Assembly (NCBI GenBank): GCA_964442285.1
Contig: CAYTZH010000031.1
Span: 1 to 60,681 of the forward strand
Length of the DNA stretch: 60,681 bases
Direction of reading: 5' to 3'
Origin: CAYTZH01 sp964442285
GTDB lineage: Bacteria > Myxococcota_A > UBA9160 > JAFDET01
Under the pieces are notes generated by a model that worked only from the letters and a program-made list of their open reading frames with translations, searched no databases and was not told the origin of the DNA. Within the stretch, counting starts at the first letter, position 1; every line of letters begins with the position of its first letter. Both the position numbers and the translations under genes were made by a program. Below are positions 53,556 to 60,681 of the stretch, piece after piece.

Positions 53556-54277
53556 GCGAGACGGCCGTCGTGGTGGGGGTCGGCGCGAGCCGGGGCCTGG
53601 GCGCGGCCCTGGCCCGTCGCTTCGCGCGCGAAGGCCTCCACATGTTCGTGTCCGCGCGCAGCGCGGAGCGGCTGGCCCCGGTGGTCGCCGAGATCGAGGC
53701 CGCCGGCGGGCGCGCCACGGCCGTGGCCGGCGACGCCACCCGGGAGGCGGACGTGGTGCGCCTGCTGGACGCCGCCGAGGCGGCCGGTCCGCTTGCGGTC
53801 GTCTGCTACAACGCGGGCAACAACCGCCGCGCGCCGCTGCTCGACCTCAGCGCGGAGCTCTTCGAGGTCACCTGGCGCGTGGGCTGCCTGGGCGGGATGA
53901 TCGTCGGCCGCGAGGCGGCCCGGCGCATGCTGCCCCGGGGCCGGGGCTCGATCCTGTTCACCGGTGCCACTGCCAGCCTGAAGGCGCGCCCGCCCTTCAC
54001 GCCCTTCGCCTCGGCCAAGGCGGCGCTCCGGGCCCTGGTCTTCGCCATGGCCCGGGAGCTCGGCCCCCAGGGCCTGCACGTGGGCCACGTGATCGTCGAC
54101 GGCGTCATCGACGGCGACGTGATCGCGGAGCTGCTTCCCGAGCTCAAGGAGCGGCTCGGCAGGGACGGCATGCTCGACCCGGACGCCATCGCCGAGGCCT
54201 TCGCGGCTCTCCACGCCCAGCACCCGAGCGCCTGGACCCTGGAGCTGGATCTCCGGCCCTTCAAGGAGTCGTTCTAG
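53552..54277 (+). CDS. Short-chain dehydrogenase/reductase-fold protein
   Basis: A 241-residue SDR. The nucleotide motif is VGVGASRGLGAALARRFA and the NAG-equivalent is YNAGNN. The active-site segment reads TGATASLKARPPFTPFASAKAAL: the usual Tyr of YxxxK is Phe, with Lys kept. This Y-to-F form recurs in a known SDR subgroup, so the reaction may differ from a classical alcohol dehydrogenase. GTG start coupled to the micro-ORF and carotenoid oxygenase. Confidence 0.87.
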   Translation: MSETAVVVGVGASRGLGAALARRFAREGLHMFVSARSAERLAPVVAEIEAAGGRATAVAGDATREADVVRLLDAAEAAGPLAVVCYNAGNNRRAPLLDLSAELFEVTWRVGCLGGMIVGREAARRMLPRGRGSILFTGATASLKARPPFTPFASAKAALRALVFAMARELGPQGLHVGHVIVDGVIDGDVIAELLPELKERLGRDGMLDPDAIAEAFAALHAQHPSAWTLELDLRPFKESF

Positions 54278-54328
54278 ACGAGGCCTGGGCCGGCGCTCGT
54301 CTGCGTCAACTCCGGCGCGGGCCTCCTC

Positions 54329-54346
54329 TGTCAAGATCTCGTGACA
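54329..54346. promoter_or_regulatory. TGTCA-N8-TGACA inverted repeat upstream of btaA
   Basis: Arms TGTCA (54329-54333) and TGACA (54342-54346) flank AGATCTCG; CTGTCA resembles a Pho-box half site, but the second half is inverted and not direct. It lies about 37 bp upstream of the -10-like TAGCTT (54383-54388), a plausible regulator position for a betaine-lipid operon. Confidence 0.4.
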
Positions 54347-54382
54347 TCGCGTCGCGGGCGCTTCGCCCCGCTTCGGGAGCGG

Positions 54383-54388
54383 TAGCTT
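54383..54388 (+). promoter_or_regulatory. Putative -10 element for btaA
   Basis: TAGCTT in GCGGTAGCTTCC, the same hexamer as at 21962 and 37736. Here the leader would be about 38 nt and carry a GGAGG ribosome site before the GTG at 54433. Confidence 0.4.
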
Positions 54389-54432
54389 CCGGGGAACGCG
54401 CGCAAGGCGCGGGCCCGACGGAGGCGGCTCCG

Positions 54433-55737
54433 GTGGGCGGGGGGGGCACGAACTTGGGCGACGCGTGGATTCCGGGGGTCGAGCGGACCCGCCGGCTGGG
54501 CCGTTCGGTGCGGAGCTCGGTGGACCGGGCGGTCGGTCAGCCCCTGGGCGGCTGGATGTCCCGGAGCTTCTTCCAGCAGGTCCACGGCCGCAATCTCGTC
54601 TACAACTGCTGCTGGGAGGACCCGCGCTGCGACCGCGCCGCCCTCGAGCTCGAGGCGCAACACGAGGTCGTGGTCATCAGCTCCGCGGGCTGCAACACCC
54701 TCGACTACGCCCTCGACGAACCGCGCCACATCTCGGCCGTCGACGTGAACCCGCGGCAGACGGCGCTGCTCGATCTGAAGATCGCCGGCATCCGCCAGCT
54801 CGACCACGCCACCTTCTTCGAGATGTTCGGACGCGGCCGGGTGCCGCAGGCCGAGGAGATCTACCGGGACGCCCTGCGTTCCGAGCTGCCGGAGCCGTCG
54901 CGGGCCTGGTGGGACACCAAGATCCACTACTTCTCCTCGAGCCTGGCCTGGCCGACGTTCTACTTCCGCGGCACCTCGGGGCTCTACGCGCGCATCCTGG
55001 GCTTCTACCTCTCCTGGCAGCGGGGTGCCCGGGAGGCGGTGGAGTGGATGTTCCAGGAGGACTCCATCGAGGACCGCCGCCGCGCCTACACGGAGTACAT
55101 CCACTCGCTGCTCTGGAGCGACGGGATCCGCCGCTTCCTGGGCAGCGAGGCGTCGCTCTCCCTCATGGGCGTGCCGCGACCCCAGCGCCAGCAGATCGAA
55201 CGCGGCTACGAGGGCGGGGTCGCGAAGTACATCGAGGACTGCATCGAGTACGTGTTCACGCGGCTGCCCATCCGGGACAACTACTTCTGGTGGCTCTACT
55301 TCTTCGGGTCCTACACGCCCGAGCGCTGTCCCGAGTACCTGAAGCCCGACTCCTTCGCGCGCCTCAAGGGCGGTCTCGTGGACCGGATCAGCACCCACAC
55401 GATCTCCCTCACCGATTTCCTCCGCGAGGGCGCCCGCCCCGTCCACCGCTTCGTGCTGCTCGACCACATGGACTGGCTCTCCACCTGGGGCCTGCCGCAG
55501 CTGCGGGAGGAGTGGCAGGCCATCGCCGACCGCGCCGCGGGCGGGGCCCGGCTGCTCTGGCGGAGCGCCGGCCTCGAGGCGGACTTCGTGGATCCCCTCG
55601 AGGTCCGGGTGGACGGCCGCCGCGCGCGGGTGGGCGAGCTGGTGCGCTACGACCGGGAGAAGGCCGCGGCGCTCCACGCGGCGGACCGCGTCCACACCTA
55701 CGGCAGCTTCTACATCGCCGACTGGCAGCCGGCGTGA
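54433..55737 (+). CDS. btaA: SAM:diacylglycerol 3-amino-3-carboxypropyltransferase (DUF3419)
   Basis: BtaA transfers the aminocarboxypropyl group of SAM to diacylglycerol, giving DGHS, the first step to betaine lipid DGTS. The 434-residue protein matches DUF3419: LVYNCCWEDPRCDRAALEL, VVISSAGCNTLDYALDEPRHISAVDVNPRQTALLDLKIAGI, MGVPRPQRQQIE and NYFWWLYFFGSYT. GTG start with a ribosome site CGGAGG. Its TGA overlaps the btaB GTG. Confidence 0.92.
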   Translation: MGGGGTNLGDAWIPGVERTRRLGRSVRSSVDRAVGQPLGGWMSRSFFQQVHGRNLVYNCCWEDPRCDRAALELEAQHEVVVISSAGCNTLDYALDEPRHISAVDVNPRQTALLDLKIAGIRQLDHATFFEMFGRGRVPQAEEIYRDALRSELPEPSRAWWDTKIHYFSSSLAWPTFYFRGTSGLYARILGFYLSWQRGAREAVEWMFQEDSIEDRRRAYTEYIHSLLWSDGIRRFLGSEASLSLMGVPRPQRQQIERGYEGGVAKYIEDCIEYVFTRLPIRDNYFWWLYFFGSYTPERCPEYLKPDSFARLKGGLVDRISTHTISLTDFLREGARPVHRFVLLDHMDWLSTWGLPQLREEWQAIADRAAGGARLLWRSAGLEADFVDPLEVRVDGRRARVGELVRYDREKAAALHAADRVHTYGSFYIADWQPA

Positions 55738-56474
55738 GCGGGGCCTCCCGACGCTCGGACCTGCGGACGATCTACCACCTGCTCACGGCGCCGCGCAGGG
55801 CGCCCGACCACGCCAGCTGGCTCGAGGCCTTCTACGGGCGCCAGGCCGAAGGCTACGACGCCTTCCGCGCGCGCCTGCTTCGGGGCCGTCGCGAGCTCCT
55901 CGACGCCCTGCCCCTCGCCCCGGGCCAGGTGGTGGTCGACCTGGGCGGCGGTACCGGCGCCAACCTGGAGTTCCTGGACGATGCCCGGCGCGAGGCGCTG
56001 GCTGCCTGGTACATCGTGGACCTGGCGCCCTCGCTGCTGGCGGTGGCCCGGGAGCGCATCGCCGCCGGCGGCTGGCGCAGCGTGCACGCGGTGGAGGGCG
56101 ACGCCACCGCCTTCGTTCCGCCGCAGGGCCACGCCGACGTCGTGGTCTTCTCCTACTCGCTGACGATGATCCCGGACTGGGAGCGCGCCCTGGCTCACGC
56201 CGAGGCCCTGCTCCGGCCCGGCGGCCACGTGGCGGTGGTGGACTTCACGGTCGCCGCAGATCGCCCTGCCCCCGGGCGCGCCCGCCACGCCTGGCTCACC
56301 CGCCGCTTCTGGCCGGCCTGGTTCTCCTGGGATCACGTCCGGCTCGACCCGAACCACGTGGACGCCCTGGAGCGACGCTTCGAGCGCGTGGAGCTGGTGG
56401 AGGCGCTGGCGCCGGTGCCCTACCTGCCCGGCCTGCGGGTGCCCTACTACCGCTTCCTGGGTCGCCGCGCCTGA
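55734..56474 (+). CDS. btaB: SAM-dependent N-methyltransferase for betaine lipid synthesis
   Basis: A 246-residue class I methyltransferase: VVVDLGGGTGANLEFL (motif I), WYIVDLAPSLLAVARERI, VVVFSYSLTMIPDWERAL and LLRPGGHVAVVDF. Coupled to btaA by GTGA, so it should trimethylate DGHS to DGTS. BtaA and BtaB are separate here, as in Rhodobacter, and not fused as in algae. Convergent with the DUF72 gene; the stops sit in a CTGAG-G-CTCAG inverted repeat (56471-56481). Confidence 0.9.
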   Translation: MSGASRRSDLRTIYHLLTAPRRAPDHASWLEAFYGRQAEGYDAFRARLLRGRRELLDALPLAPGQVVVDLGGGTGANLEFLDDARREALAAWYIVDLAPSLLAVARERIAAGGWRSVHAVEGDATAFVPPQGHADVVVFSYSLTMIPDWERALAHAEALLRPGGHVAVVDFTVAADRPAPGRARHAWLTRRFWPAWFSWDHVRLDPNHVDALERRFERVELVEALAPVPYLPGLRVPYYRFLGRRA

Positions 56475-56477
56475 GGC

Positions 56478-57218
56478 TCAGCCCGTCTTGCGGGCGGCCC
56501 TGGCGGGCCGCGCGGCGGCGGGCTTGCGGGACGCCCGGGCCAGCAGCTCGGCGGCCCAGGCCGGTCCCGTGGTCTCGTGCTTGAAGAAGACGCAGGCGCG
56601 CGCCCAGCCCGACGTCCGCAGCCGGGCGGCCCAGTCGGCCAGGTCCTCGGCCCGATAGTCCGAGCGACGCAGGCGCACGTAGCCCCAGGCGCCCGCCGGC
56701 AGGTCGCCCTCGAAGGGACGCTCGTCGGTGTCGGCCACGACCCGCACGGCCCCCCGGGCGGCGAGCAGGGCGTCCACCGCCGGGCCCTCCCAGGAGGCGT
56801 GGCGGAACTCGAAGGCCGCCGGCAGGTCGCCGGGGAGCCGGGCCAGGAAGGTCTCCAGGCGCGCGAGATCGCAGCCGAGGTTCGGCGGGAGCTGGAAGAG
56901 CAGCGCCCCGAGCCGATCCCCCAGGCTGCGCACCGTCTGCAGCAGGTAGTCGGTCTCGTCGCCCGGGTCCTTCAGGCGCTTGAAGTGGGTGACGCGGCGG
57001 GAGGCCTTGATGGCGAAGTGGAAGCCGTCCGGAACCCGTCCCGCCCAGCCCTCCAGCACCGAGGCCTTGGGCAGCCGGTAGAAGGTGTTGTTGATCTCCA
57101 CCGCCGGGAGCCGGCTGGCGTAGTGCTCGAGCATCTTCTTCTCGGGGAGACGGGCGGGGTAGAAGCCCCCCTTCCAGCTCTTGTAGCTGAAGCCGCTGGT
57201 GCCGATCTGGAGGTCCAT
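56478..57218 (-). CDS. DUF72-family protein
   Basis: A 246-residue TIM-barrel-like DUF72 protein: LQIGTSGFSYKSWKGGFYP, VEINNTFYRLPKASVLEGWA, FHFAIKASRRVTHFKRL and the FEFRHASW motif. The C-terminal tail is Lys/Arg/Ala-rich. Function unknown, though DUF72 genes often neighbour DNA-repair genes; here it lies 15 bp downstream of ligD. Confidence 0.9.
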   Translation of the reverse strand: MDLQIGTSGFSYKSWKGGFYPARLPEKKMLEHYASRLPAVEINNTFYRLPKASVLEGWAGRVPDGFHFAIKASRRVTHFKRLKDPGDETDYLLQTVRSLGDRLGALLFQLPPNLGCDLARLETFLARLPGDLPAAFEFRHASWEGPAVDALLAARGAVRVVADTDERPFEGDLPAGAWGYVRLRRSDYRAEDLADWAARLRTSGWARACVFFKHETTGPAWAAELLARASRKPAAARPARAARKTG

Positions 57219-57233
57219 GGGTCTCTTCCCGGT

Positions 57234-59684
57234 CTAGTCGCCAGCCCGCTGGAGACGTTCGCCCAGGCCGTCGAGCAACGCCGCCACGTCCACCCCGGCG
57301 CCGAGCACGTCGCGCATCGGATCGCCCCGCTTCTCGAGCTGGCGCAGGGCCGTGCGGATGCTGAAGCGCGCCGGGTCGAGCCGGCCCGTGACCTGGGTCC
57401 AGGGTAGCGGCATCGACACCGGGGCGCGTGGCCGCGGCCTCACCGAGAAGGGCGCCGCGATCAGCTTGCCCCGACCGTTCTGCAGGTAGTCCACGTAGAC
57501 CTTGGCGCCCCGGGCCGCCAGGGGACGGGCCACGGTGGCCTGGTCCGGCATCTCGGCGCAGAGCGTGCGCGCGATCACCTCGCCCAGGCTCCGGGCCTGA
57601 TCGTGGTCGAGCGCCCCGCCCAGGGGCAGGAGCACGTGGAGACCGTCCTGGCCCGAGGTCTTCACCGCGTGGCGGGCGCCCAGAGCGTCCAGCATCCGGT
57701 GGAGCTGGCGGGCCACCTCCACGACCCGGGTGAAGGGCGCCTCCTTGGGATCCAGGTCGAGGATCAGCCAGTCGGGCCGGTCGATGGCGCCCGTGCGGGC
57801 GCTCCAGACGTGGAGCGGGATGGCGCCGGAGTTGACCACGTAGAGCAGGGTGCGCAGGTCGTTGCAGACGAAGTAGTCGGTGCCGTCCAGGCTCTCGCGG
57901 CGGACCCAGTCCGGCGTGAAGTCGGGTGCGTTCTTCTGGTAGAAGTGCTTGCCCTCGATGCCGTCGGGAAAGCGGGTCAGCACCACGGGCCGATCCCGCA
58001 GATAGGGCTCGATCCAGGGCCAGACCGCCTCGTAGTAGGCGAGGAGGTCGCCCTTGGTGTAGCCCTCCACCGGCCAGAAGACCTTCTCGAGCCGGGTCAG
58101 CTGCAGCTCGGGTGCCGACGTCGCTGCGGCCGTGGCCTCGGACGGCTCGGGCTCGTGGGCACGCAGGGCGGGCGCCCCGCAGGCCTCGGGCGCGACGTCC
58201 TCGCGCAGGCCCCGGAACACCGGGTGCCGCAGCAGGCCCGCGCTCGTGACCTCGGTGTAGGCCACCTCGCAGACGAGCTCGGGACGCACGTAGGCGGTTG
58301 TGCGCGCGAGCTCTGGGGCCCCCTCGAAGGCGGGCTCGGCGACCCGGGCCGCCTCGAGACGCGGCAGGAGCGCGTCGACCGTGCGCACGTCGAGGCCCGA
58401 GCCCACGTTGCCCGCGTAGCGGAGCACCCCGTCGCGTCGCCAGGCCAGCATGAGCGAGCCCAGCGCCCGACGCGAGCCGCGCCCCGCCACCCAGCCCACG
58501 ATCGCGAGCCGCGCGCTCCGGGGCACCTTGAGCTTCAGCCAGCGGGTGGAGCGACGCCCGGTCTCGTAGGGCGCATCGGCCCGCTTGGCGACGATCCCCT
58601 CGAGGCCGTGCTGCTTCGCCGCCGCGAACAGGGCGTCCCCGTCGCCCTCCACGTGGTCGGCGAAGCGCACCACGCCCAGTCCGGGGACGAAGTCGGCCAG
58701 CAGCGCCTTGCGCCGCACGAGCGGCCACGGGCGCAGGTCGCGGCCCAGCAGCGCGGGCAGGTCGAAGGCGTAGAGCACCACCGGGATCTCGGCGCGTGCC
58801 CGCGCCACGCCTTCCGGATCGGTCTGGGTGAAGCGACGCTGCAGCCGCTCGAACGACGCCAGCCCGCGCTCGTCCAGGGCGACGATCTCGCCGTCGAGGA
58901 CGAAGCGGGACACGGGAAGGTGGAGAACGGCTCGGGCGAGCTCGGGATACGTGGCCGTGCGGTCGGCGCCGGTCCGCGTGAGCAGGCGGACCCGGTCCTC
59001 CTCGCGGACGGCGAGCACCCGGACCCCGTCGTACTTGAGCTCGAAGAGCCAGCCCTCCTCGGAGAAGGGCGCGTCGCGGGCGGTGGCCAGCATGGGGCGC
59101 AGCGCACCCGGGTCGCCCCGCAACGGGGGCGCCCCGCCCGCCTCCAGGGTCCGGGCCAGCGCGGGCTCCCGCGAGACCCCATCGCGCAGCTCCTCCACCG
59201 TGAGGCCCGAGAGCACCGAGCCGGGCAGGGACTCCACCGGCTCGCGCAGCGGGTCGGGCGCCGCGCCCTTGCGCAGCAGCAGCCAGTCCCGCCCCGATTC
59301 GCTCCGGGTGCGCACCAGGGCGAAGCGGCCGCGCAGCTTGTGGCCCTCCAGGACCAGGTCGAGCTTGCCGGCCTCGAGGCCCTCGCGCGGACCGCGCCCA
59401 TCCACGCTGCGGTACAGGCCCCGGTCCCAGACGATCATGGCGCCGGCGCCGTAGTTGTCGGCCGGGATCACGCCCTCGAAGTCCGCGTACTCGAGCGGGT
59501 GGTCCTCGGTCTGGACGGCGAGACGCTTCTGGGCCGGGTCGAGGCTGGGGCCTCTGGGCACCGCCCAGCTCACCAGGACCCCGTCGATCTCCAGGCGCAG
59601 GTCCCAATGCAGGCGCCGGGCGGCGTGCTGCTGGACGACGAAGTCCCGCGGCGCCCCGGGCGCCCGGGGCAGCGGCGCCCGCAC
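57234..59684 (-). CDS. ligD: Multifunctional NHEJ DNA ligase LigD
   Basis: LigD processes and joins ends held by Ku. Domains run phosphoesterase-ligase-polymerase, as in Pseudomonas: PE (FVVQQHAARRLHWDLRLEIDG, TEDHPLEYADFEG), ATP-dependent ligase with catalytic Lys in FELKYDGVR, FVLDGEIVALD, and GLEGIVAKRADAPYE, and primase-polymerase (KVFWPVEGYTKGDLLAYY, LTRFPDGIEGKHFYQKNAP, LILDLDPKE). From the GTG at 59684 it has 816 residues. The frame upstream to about 59750 still reads family-like sequence (LEPYRARRHPGRTPEP) but offers no ATG, GTG or TTG; ATC at 59756 is a candidate. Confidence 0.95.
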   Translation of the reverse strand: MRAPLPRAPGAPRDFVVQQHAARRLHWDLRLEIDGVLVSWAVPRGPSLDPAQKRLAVQTEDHPLEYADFEGVIPADNYGAGAMIVWDRGLYRSVDGRGPREGLEAGKLDLVLEGHKLRGRFALVRTRSESGRDWLLLRKGAAPDPLREPVESLPGSVLSGLTVEELRDGVSREPALARTLEAGGAPPLRGDPGALRPMLATARDAPFSEEGWLFELKYDGVRVLAVREEDRVRLLTRTGADRTATYPELARAVLHLPVSRFVLDGEIVALDERGLASFERLQRRFTQTDPEGVARARAEIPVVLYAFDLPALLGRDLRPWPLVRRKALLADFVPGLGVVRFADHVEGDGDALFAAAKQHGLEGIVAKRADAPYETGRRSTRWLKLKVPRSARLAIVGWVAGRGSRRALGSLMLAWRRDGVLRYAGNVGSGLDVRTVDALLPRLEAARVAEPAFEGAPELARTTAYVRPELVCEVAYTEVTSAGLLRHPVFRGLREDVAPEACGAPALRAHEPEPSEATAAATSAPELQLTRLEKVFWPVEGYTKGDLLAYYEAVWPWIEPYLRDRPVVLTRFPDGIEGKHFYQKNAPDFTPDWVRRESLDGTDYFVCNDLRTLLYVVNSGAIPLHVWSARTGAIDRPDWLILDLDPKEAPFTRVVEVARQLHRMLDALGARHAVKTSGQDGLHVLLPLGGALDHDQARSLGEVIARTLCAEMPDQATVARPLAARGAKVYVDYLQNGRGKLIAAPFSVRPRPRAPVSMPLPWTQVTGRLDPARFSIRTALRQLEKRGDPMRDVLGAGVDVAALLDGLGERLQRAGD

Positions 59685-59756
59685 GTCGCCGAAGGGCTCG
59701 GGCGTCCGCCCCGGGTGGCGGCGGGCCCGGTAAGGCTCGAGATCTCGCGTGCCGAT

Positions 59757-59806
59757 GGGTGTATGGTACCTTTCGTCTTCCCTTCCCCCACACGGTGGCG
59801 TCCTCC
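59757..59806. promoter_or_regulatory. Divergent ligD/ku control region
   Basis: The gap contains the palindrome GGTACC (59766-59771). On the plus strand TATGGT (59762-59767) is a possible ku -10. On the minus strand TACCAT (59763-59768) is a possible ligD -10, six bases before ATC 59756. Overlapping divergent promoters are likely if these calls hold. Confidence 0.35.
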
Positions 59807-60679
59807 ATGCCGGCCCGCTCGATCTCCTCCGGCACGATCTCCTTCGGCCTCGTCTCGATCCCGGTCAAGGTCTACGCCGCGGCCCAGTCGAAGGCGGTCC
59901 GCTTCAACATGCTGCACCCGGAGGAGAAGGCCCGGGTGAAGCAGCAGTACGTCTCCGCGGCCACCGGCGAGCCGGTCGACCGCAGCAGCCTGGTGCGCGG
60001 CTACGAGCACAGCCGCGGCCAGTACGTCCTGATCACGGACGACGAGCTCAAGGCCCTGGAGGGCAAGCGCGACCGCACCATCGAGATCGAGGAGTTCGTG
60101 TCGATCGAGGCGGTCGACCCGCTCTACTTCGAGAAGAGCCAGCTCCTCGGCCCCGACAAGGGGGGCGCCAAAGCCTACCGCCTGCTGAACGAGGCCATGA
60201 CCGTGATGGGCAAGGTGGCCATCGGCCGCTACAACACTCGCGGGCGTCAGCAGCTGGTGCTGATCCGACCCCTGCAGCAGGGCCTGGTGCTCCACGGCCT
60301 CCACTACGCCGACGAGGTGCGCCGGTTCGATGACATCGAGTTCGGCGACGAGGTGTCGATCAAGAAGGGCGAGCTGGACCTCGCCAACCAGCTGATCGAG
60401 CAGCTCTCGAGCGAGCGCTTCCAGCCCGAGAAGTACGAGGACGACTACCGCCGCGCGGTGCTCGAGCTGGTGGAGCGCAAGGTGGCCGGCGAGGAGGTGG
60501 TGGCCGCCCCCGCCGAGGCACCCCGGGAGCAGATCGTGGATCTCGTGGCCGCTCTCAAGGAGAGCCTGGCCTCGCGCGAAGGCGGCGCCCCCGAGGAGCC
60601 CGCCGCGAAGAAGGCCGGCCCGAAGAAGGTACGCCGCAAGCCCGCCGCCAAGAAGACCGCCAAGCGCTCCGCCGGCTGA
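59807..60679 (+). CDS. ku: NHEJ DNA end-binding protein Ku
   Basis: A 290-residue bacterial Ku. SSGTISFGLVSIPVKVYAA opens the core, followed by SLVRGYEHSRGQYVLITDDEL, the conserved IEEFVSIEAVDPLYFEKSQLL and YRLLNEAM segment, and KGELDLANQLIEQLSSERFQPEKYEDDYR. The C-terminal tail is Lys/Ala-rich (KKAGPKKVRRKPAAKKTAKRSAG), typical of the DNA-binding extension. An upstream GTG at 59759 in frame adds 16 residues that are not Ku-like. Divergent from ligD. Confidence 0.95.
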   Translation: MPARSISSGTISFGLVSIPVKVYAAAQSKAVRFNMLHPEEKARVKQQYVSAATGEPVDRSSLVRGYEHSRGQYVLITDDELKALEGKRDRTIEIEEFVSIEAVDPLYFEKSQLLGPDKGGAKAYRLLNEAMTVMGKVAIGRYNTRGRQQLVLIRPLQQGLVLHGLHYADEVRRFDDIEFGDEVSIKKGELDLANQLIEQLSSERFQPEKYEDDYRRAVLELVERKVAGEEVVAAPAEAPREQIVDLVAALKESLASREGGAPEEPAAKKAGPKKVRRKPAAKKTAKRSAG

Positions 60680-60681
60680 GC

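Noticed and set aside
54439..54456. GGGCACGAACTTGGGC as a sigma-54 promoter
   Set aside because: The -12 part reads TGGG and not TTGC, and it lies inside btaA coding sequence.
56296..59868. Open frame of 1190 codons on the minus strand
   Set aside because: Runs out of frame through ligD and DUF72, both of which have clear conserved products; Arg/Gly/Pro-rich shadow.

Overview
The window is about 70% G+C, densely packed and strongly operonic, with no rRNA, tRNA, CRISPR array, transposase or prophage gene that I can see. Gene content points to a Gram-negative, deltaproteobacteria-like organism (Myxococcota, Binatota or a related lineage; inference from gene content only): LPS-export genes lptB, lptA and lptC sit next to rpoN and a regulatory PTS, with a TolC-type outer-membrane protein, bactofilin, a Tat-exported PhoX-like protein and a PEP-CTERM-like protein. 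Neighbouring genes repeatedly share the four bases ATGA, GTGA or TTGA as stop plus start, so translational coupling is a house style. GTG and TTG starts are common.

Layout. 1-6590 (minus): uvrC-uvrB nucleotide-excision repair, cysS, ispF and ispD. 6674-8988 (plus): TolC-family protein and bactofilin. 8991-13065 (minus): secF, secD, yajC and a SpoIID-domain protein. 13161-20729 (minus): metK, then HPr, EIIA-Man, RapZ, HPr kinase, EIIA-Ntr, RpoN, LptB, an LptA fused to a TolB-like domain, and LptC. 20884-24539: a small exported protein, Hsp20 with a sigma-54 promoter, a CBS protein, Pcm and a metallo-beta-lactamase RNase. 24605-32728: a phosphotransferase/kinase fusion, a zinc-ribbon protein, two tandem di-iron ferritin-like proteins behind a sigma-54-like promoter and palindromic operator, a globin-coupled histidine kinase, a CBS protein, and an NtrC-type regulator leading a UspA, coiled-coil and DUF4404 operon. 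32818-40545: lipoprotein, ECF sigma factor, Bcp, NAD(P)H-dehydrogenase-SelD fusion, an RHH plus GYF_2 protein, MDR dehydrogenase and GpmI. 40554-46000: C45 hydrolase, CobW GTPase, Map and ThrS. 46005-54277: PhoX-like and PEP-CTERM-like proteins, a TVP38-type membrane protein, hemerythrin, a multi-TM protein, DUF1028, a glutathione S-transferase remnant, carotenoid oxygenase and an SDR. 54433-60679: betaine-lipid genes btaA and btaB, DUF72, and divergent ligD and ku for non-homologous end joining.

How the genes may work together. RpoN is encoded here, and three sites match the sigma-54 consensus closely: before hsp20, before the di-iron pair, and just before the NtrC-type regulator. The globin histidine kinase (a likely oxygen, NO or CO sensor) lies divergent from the di-iron genes and close to that regulator. 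A gas-sensing circuit controlling di-iron oxidase-like proteins and a universal-stress operon is therefore a reasonable hypothesis.

The most unusual sequence feature is a set of short tandem duplications at coupled gene junctions (24536-24608, 38811-38898, and degenerate cases at 48481-48528 and 53526-53555). Each repeat unit carries its own GTGA stop-start. At three of the four sites the spacing is 3n+2 bases, so in-frame micro-ORFs of 8 or 9 codons could relay ribosomes from one gene to the next. HPr kinase and LigD each have conserved coding sequence upstream of any ATG, GTG or TTG, so their true starts are unresolved.
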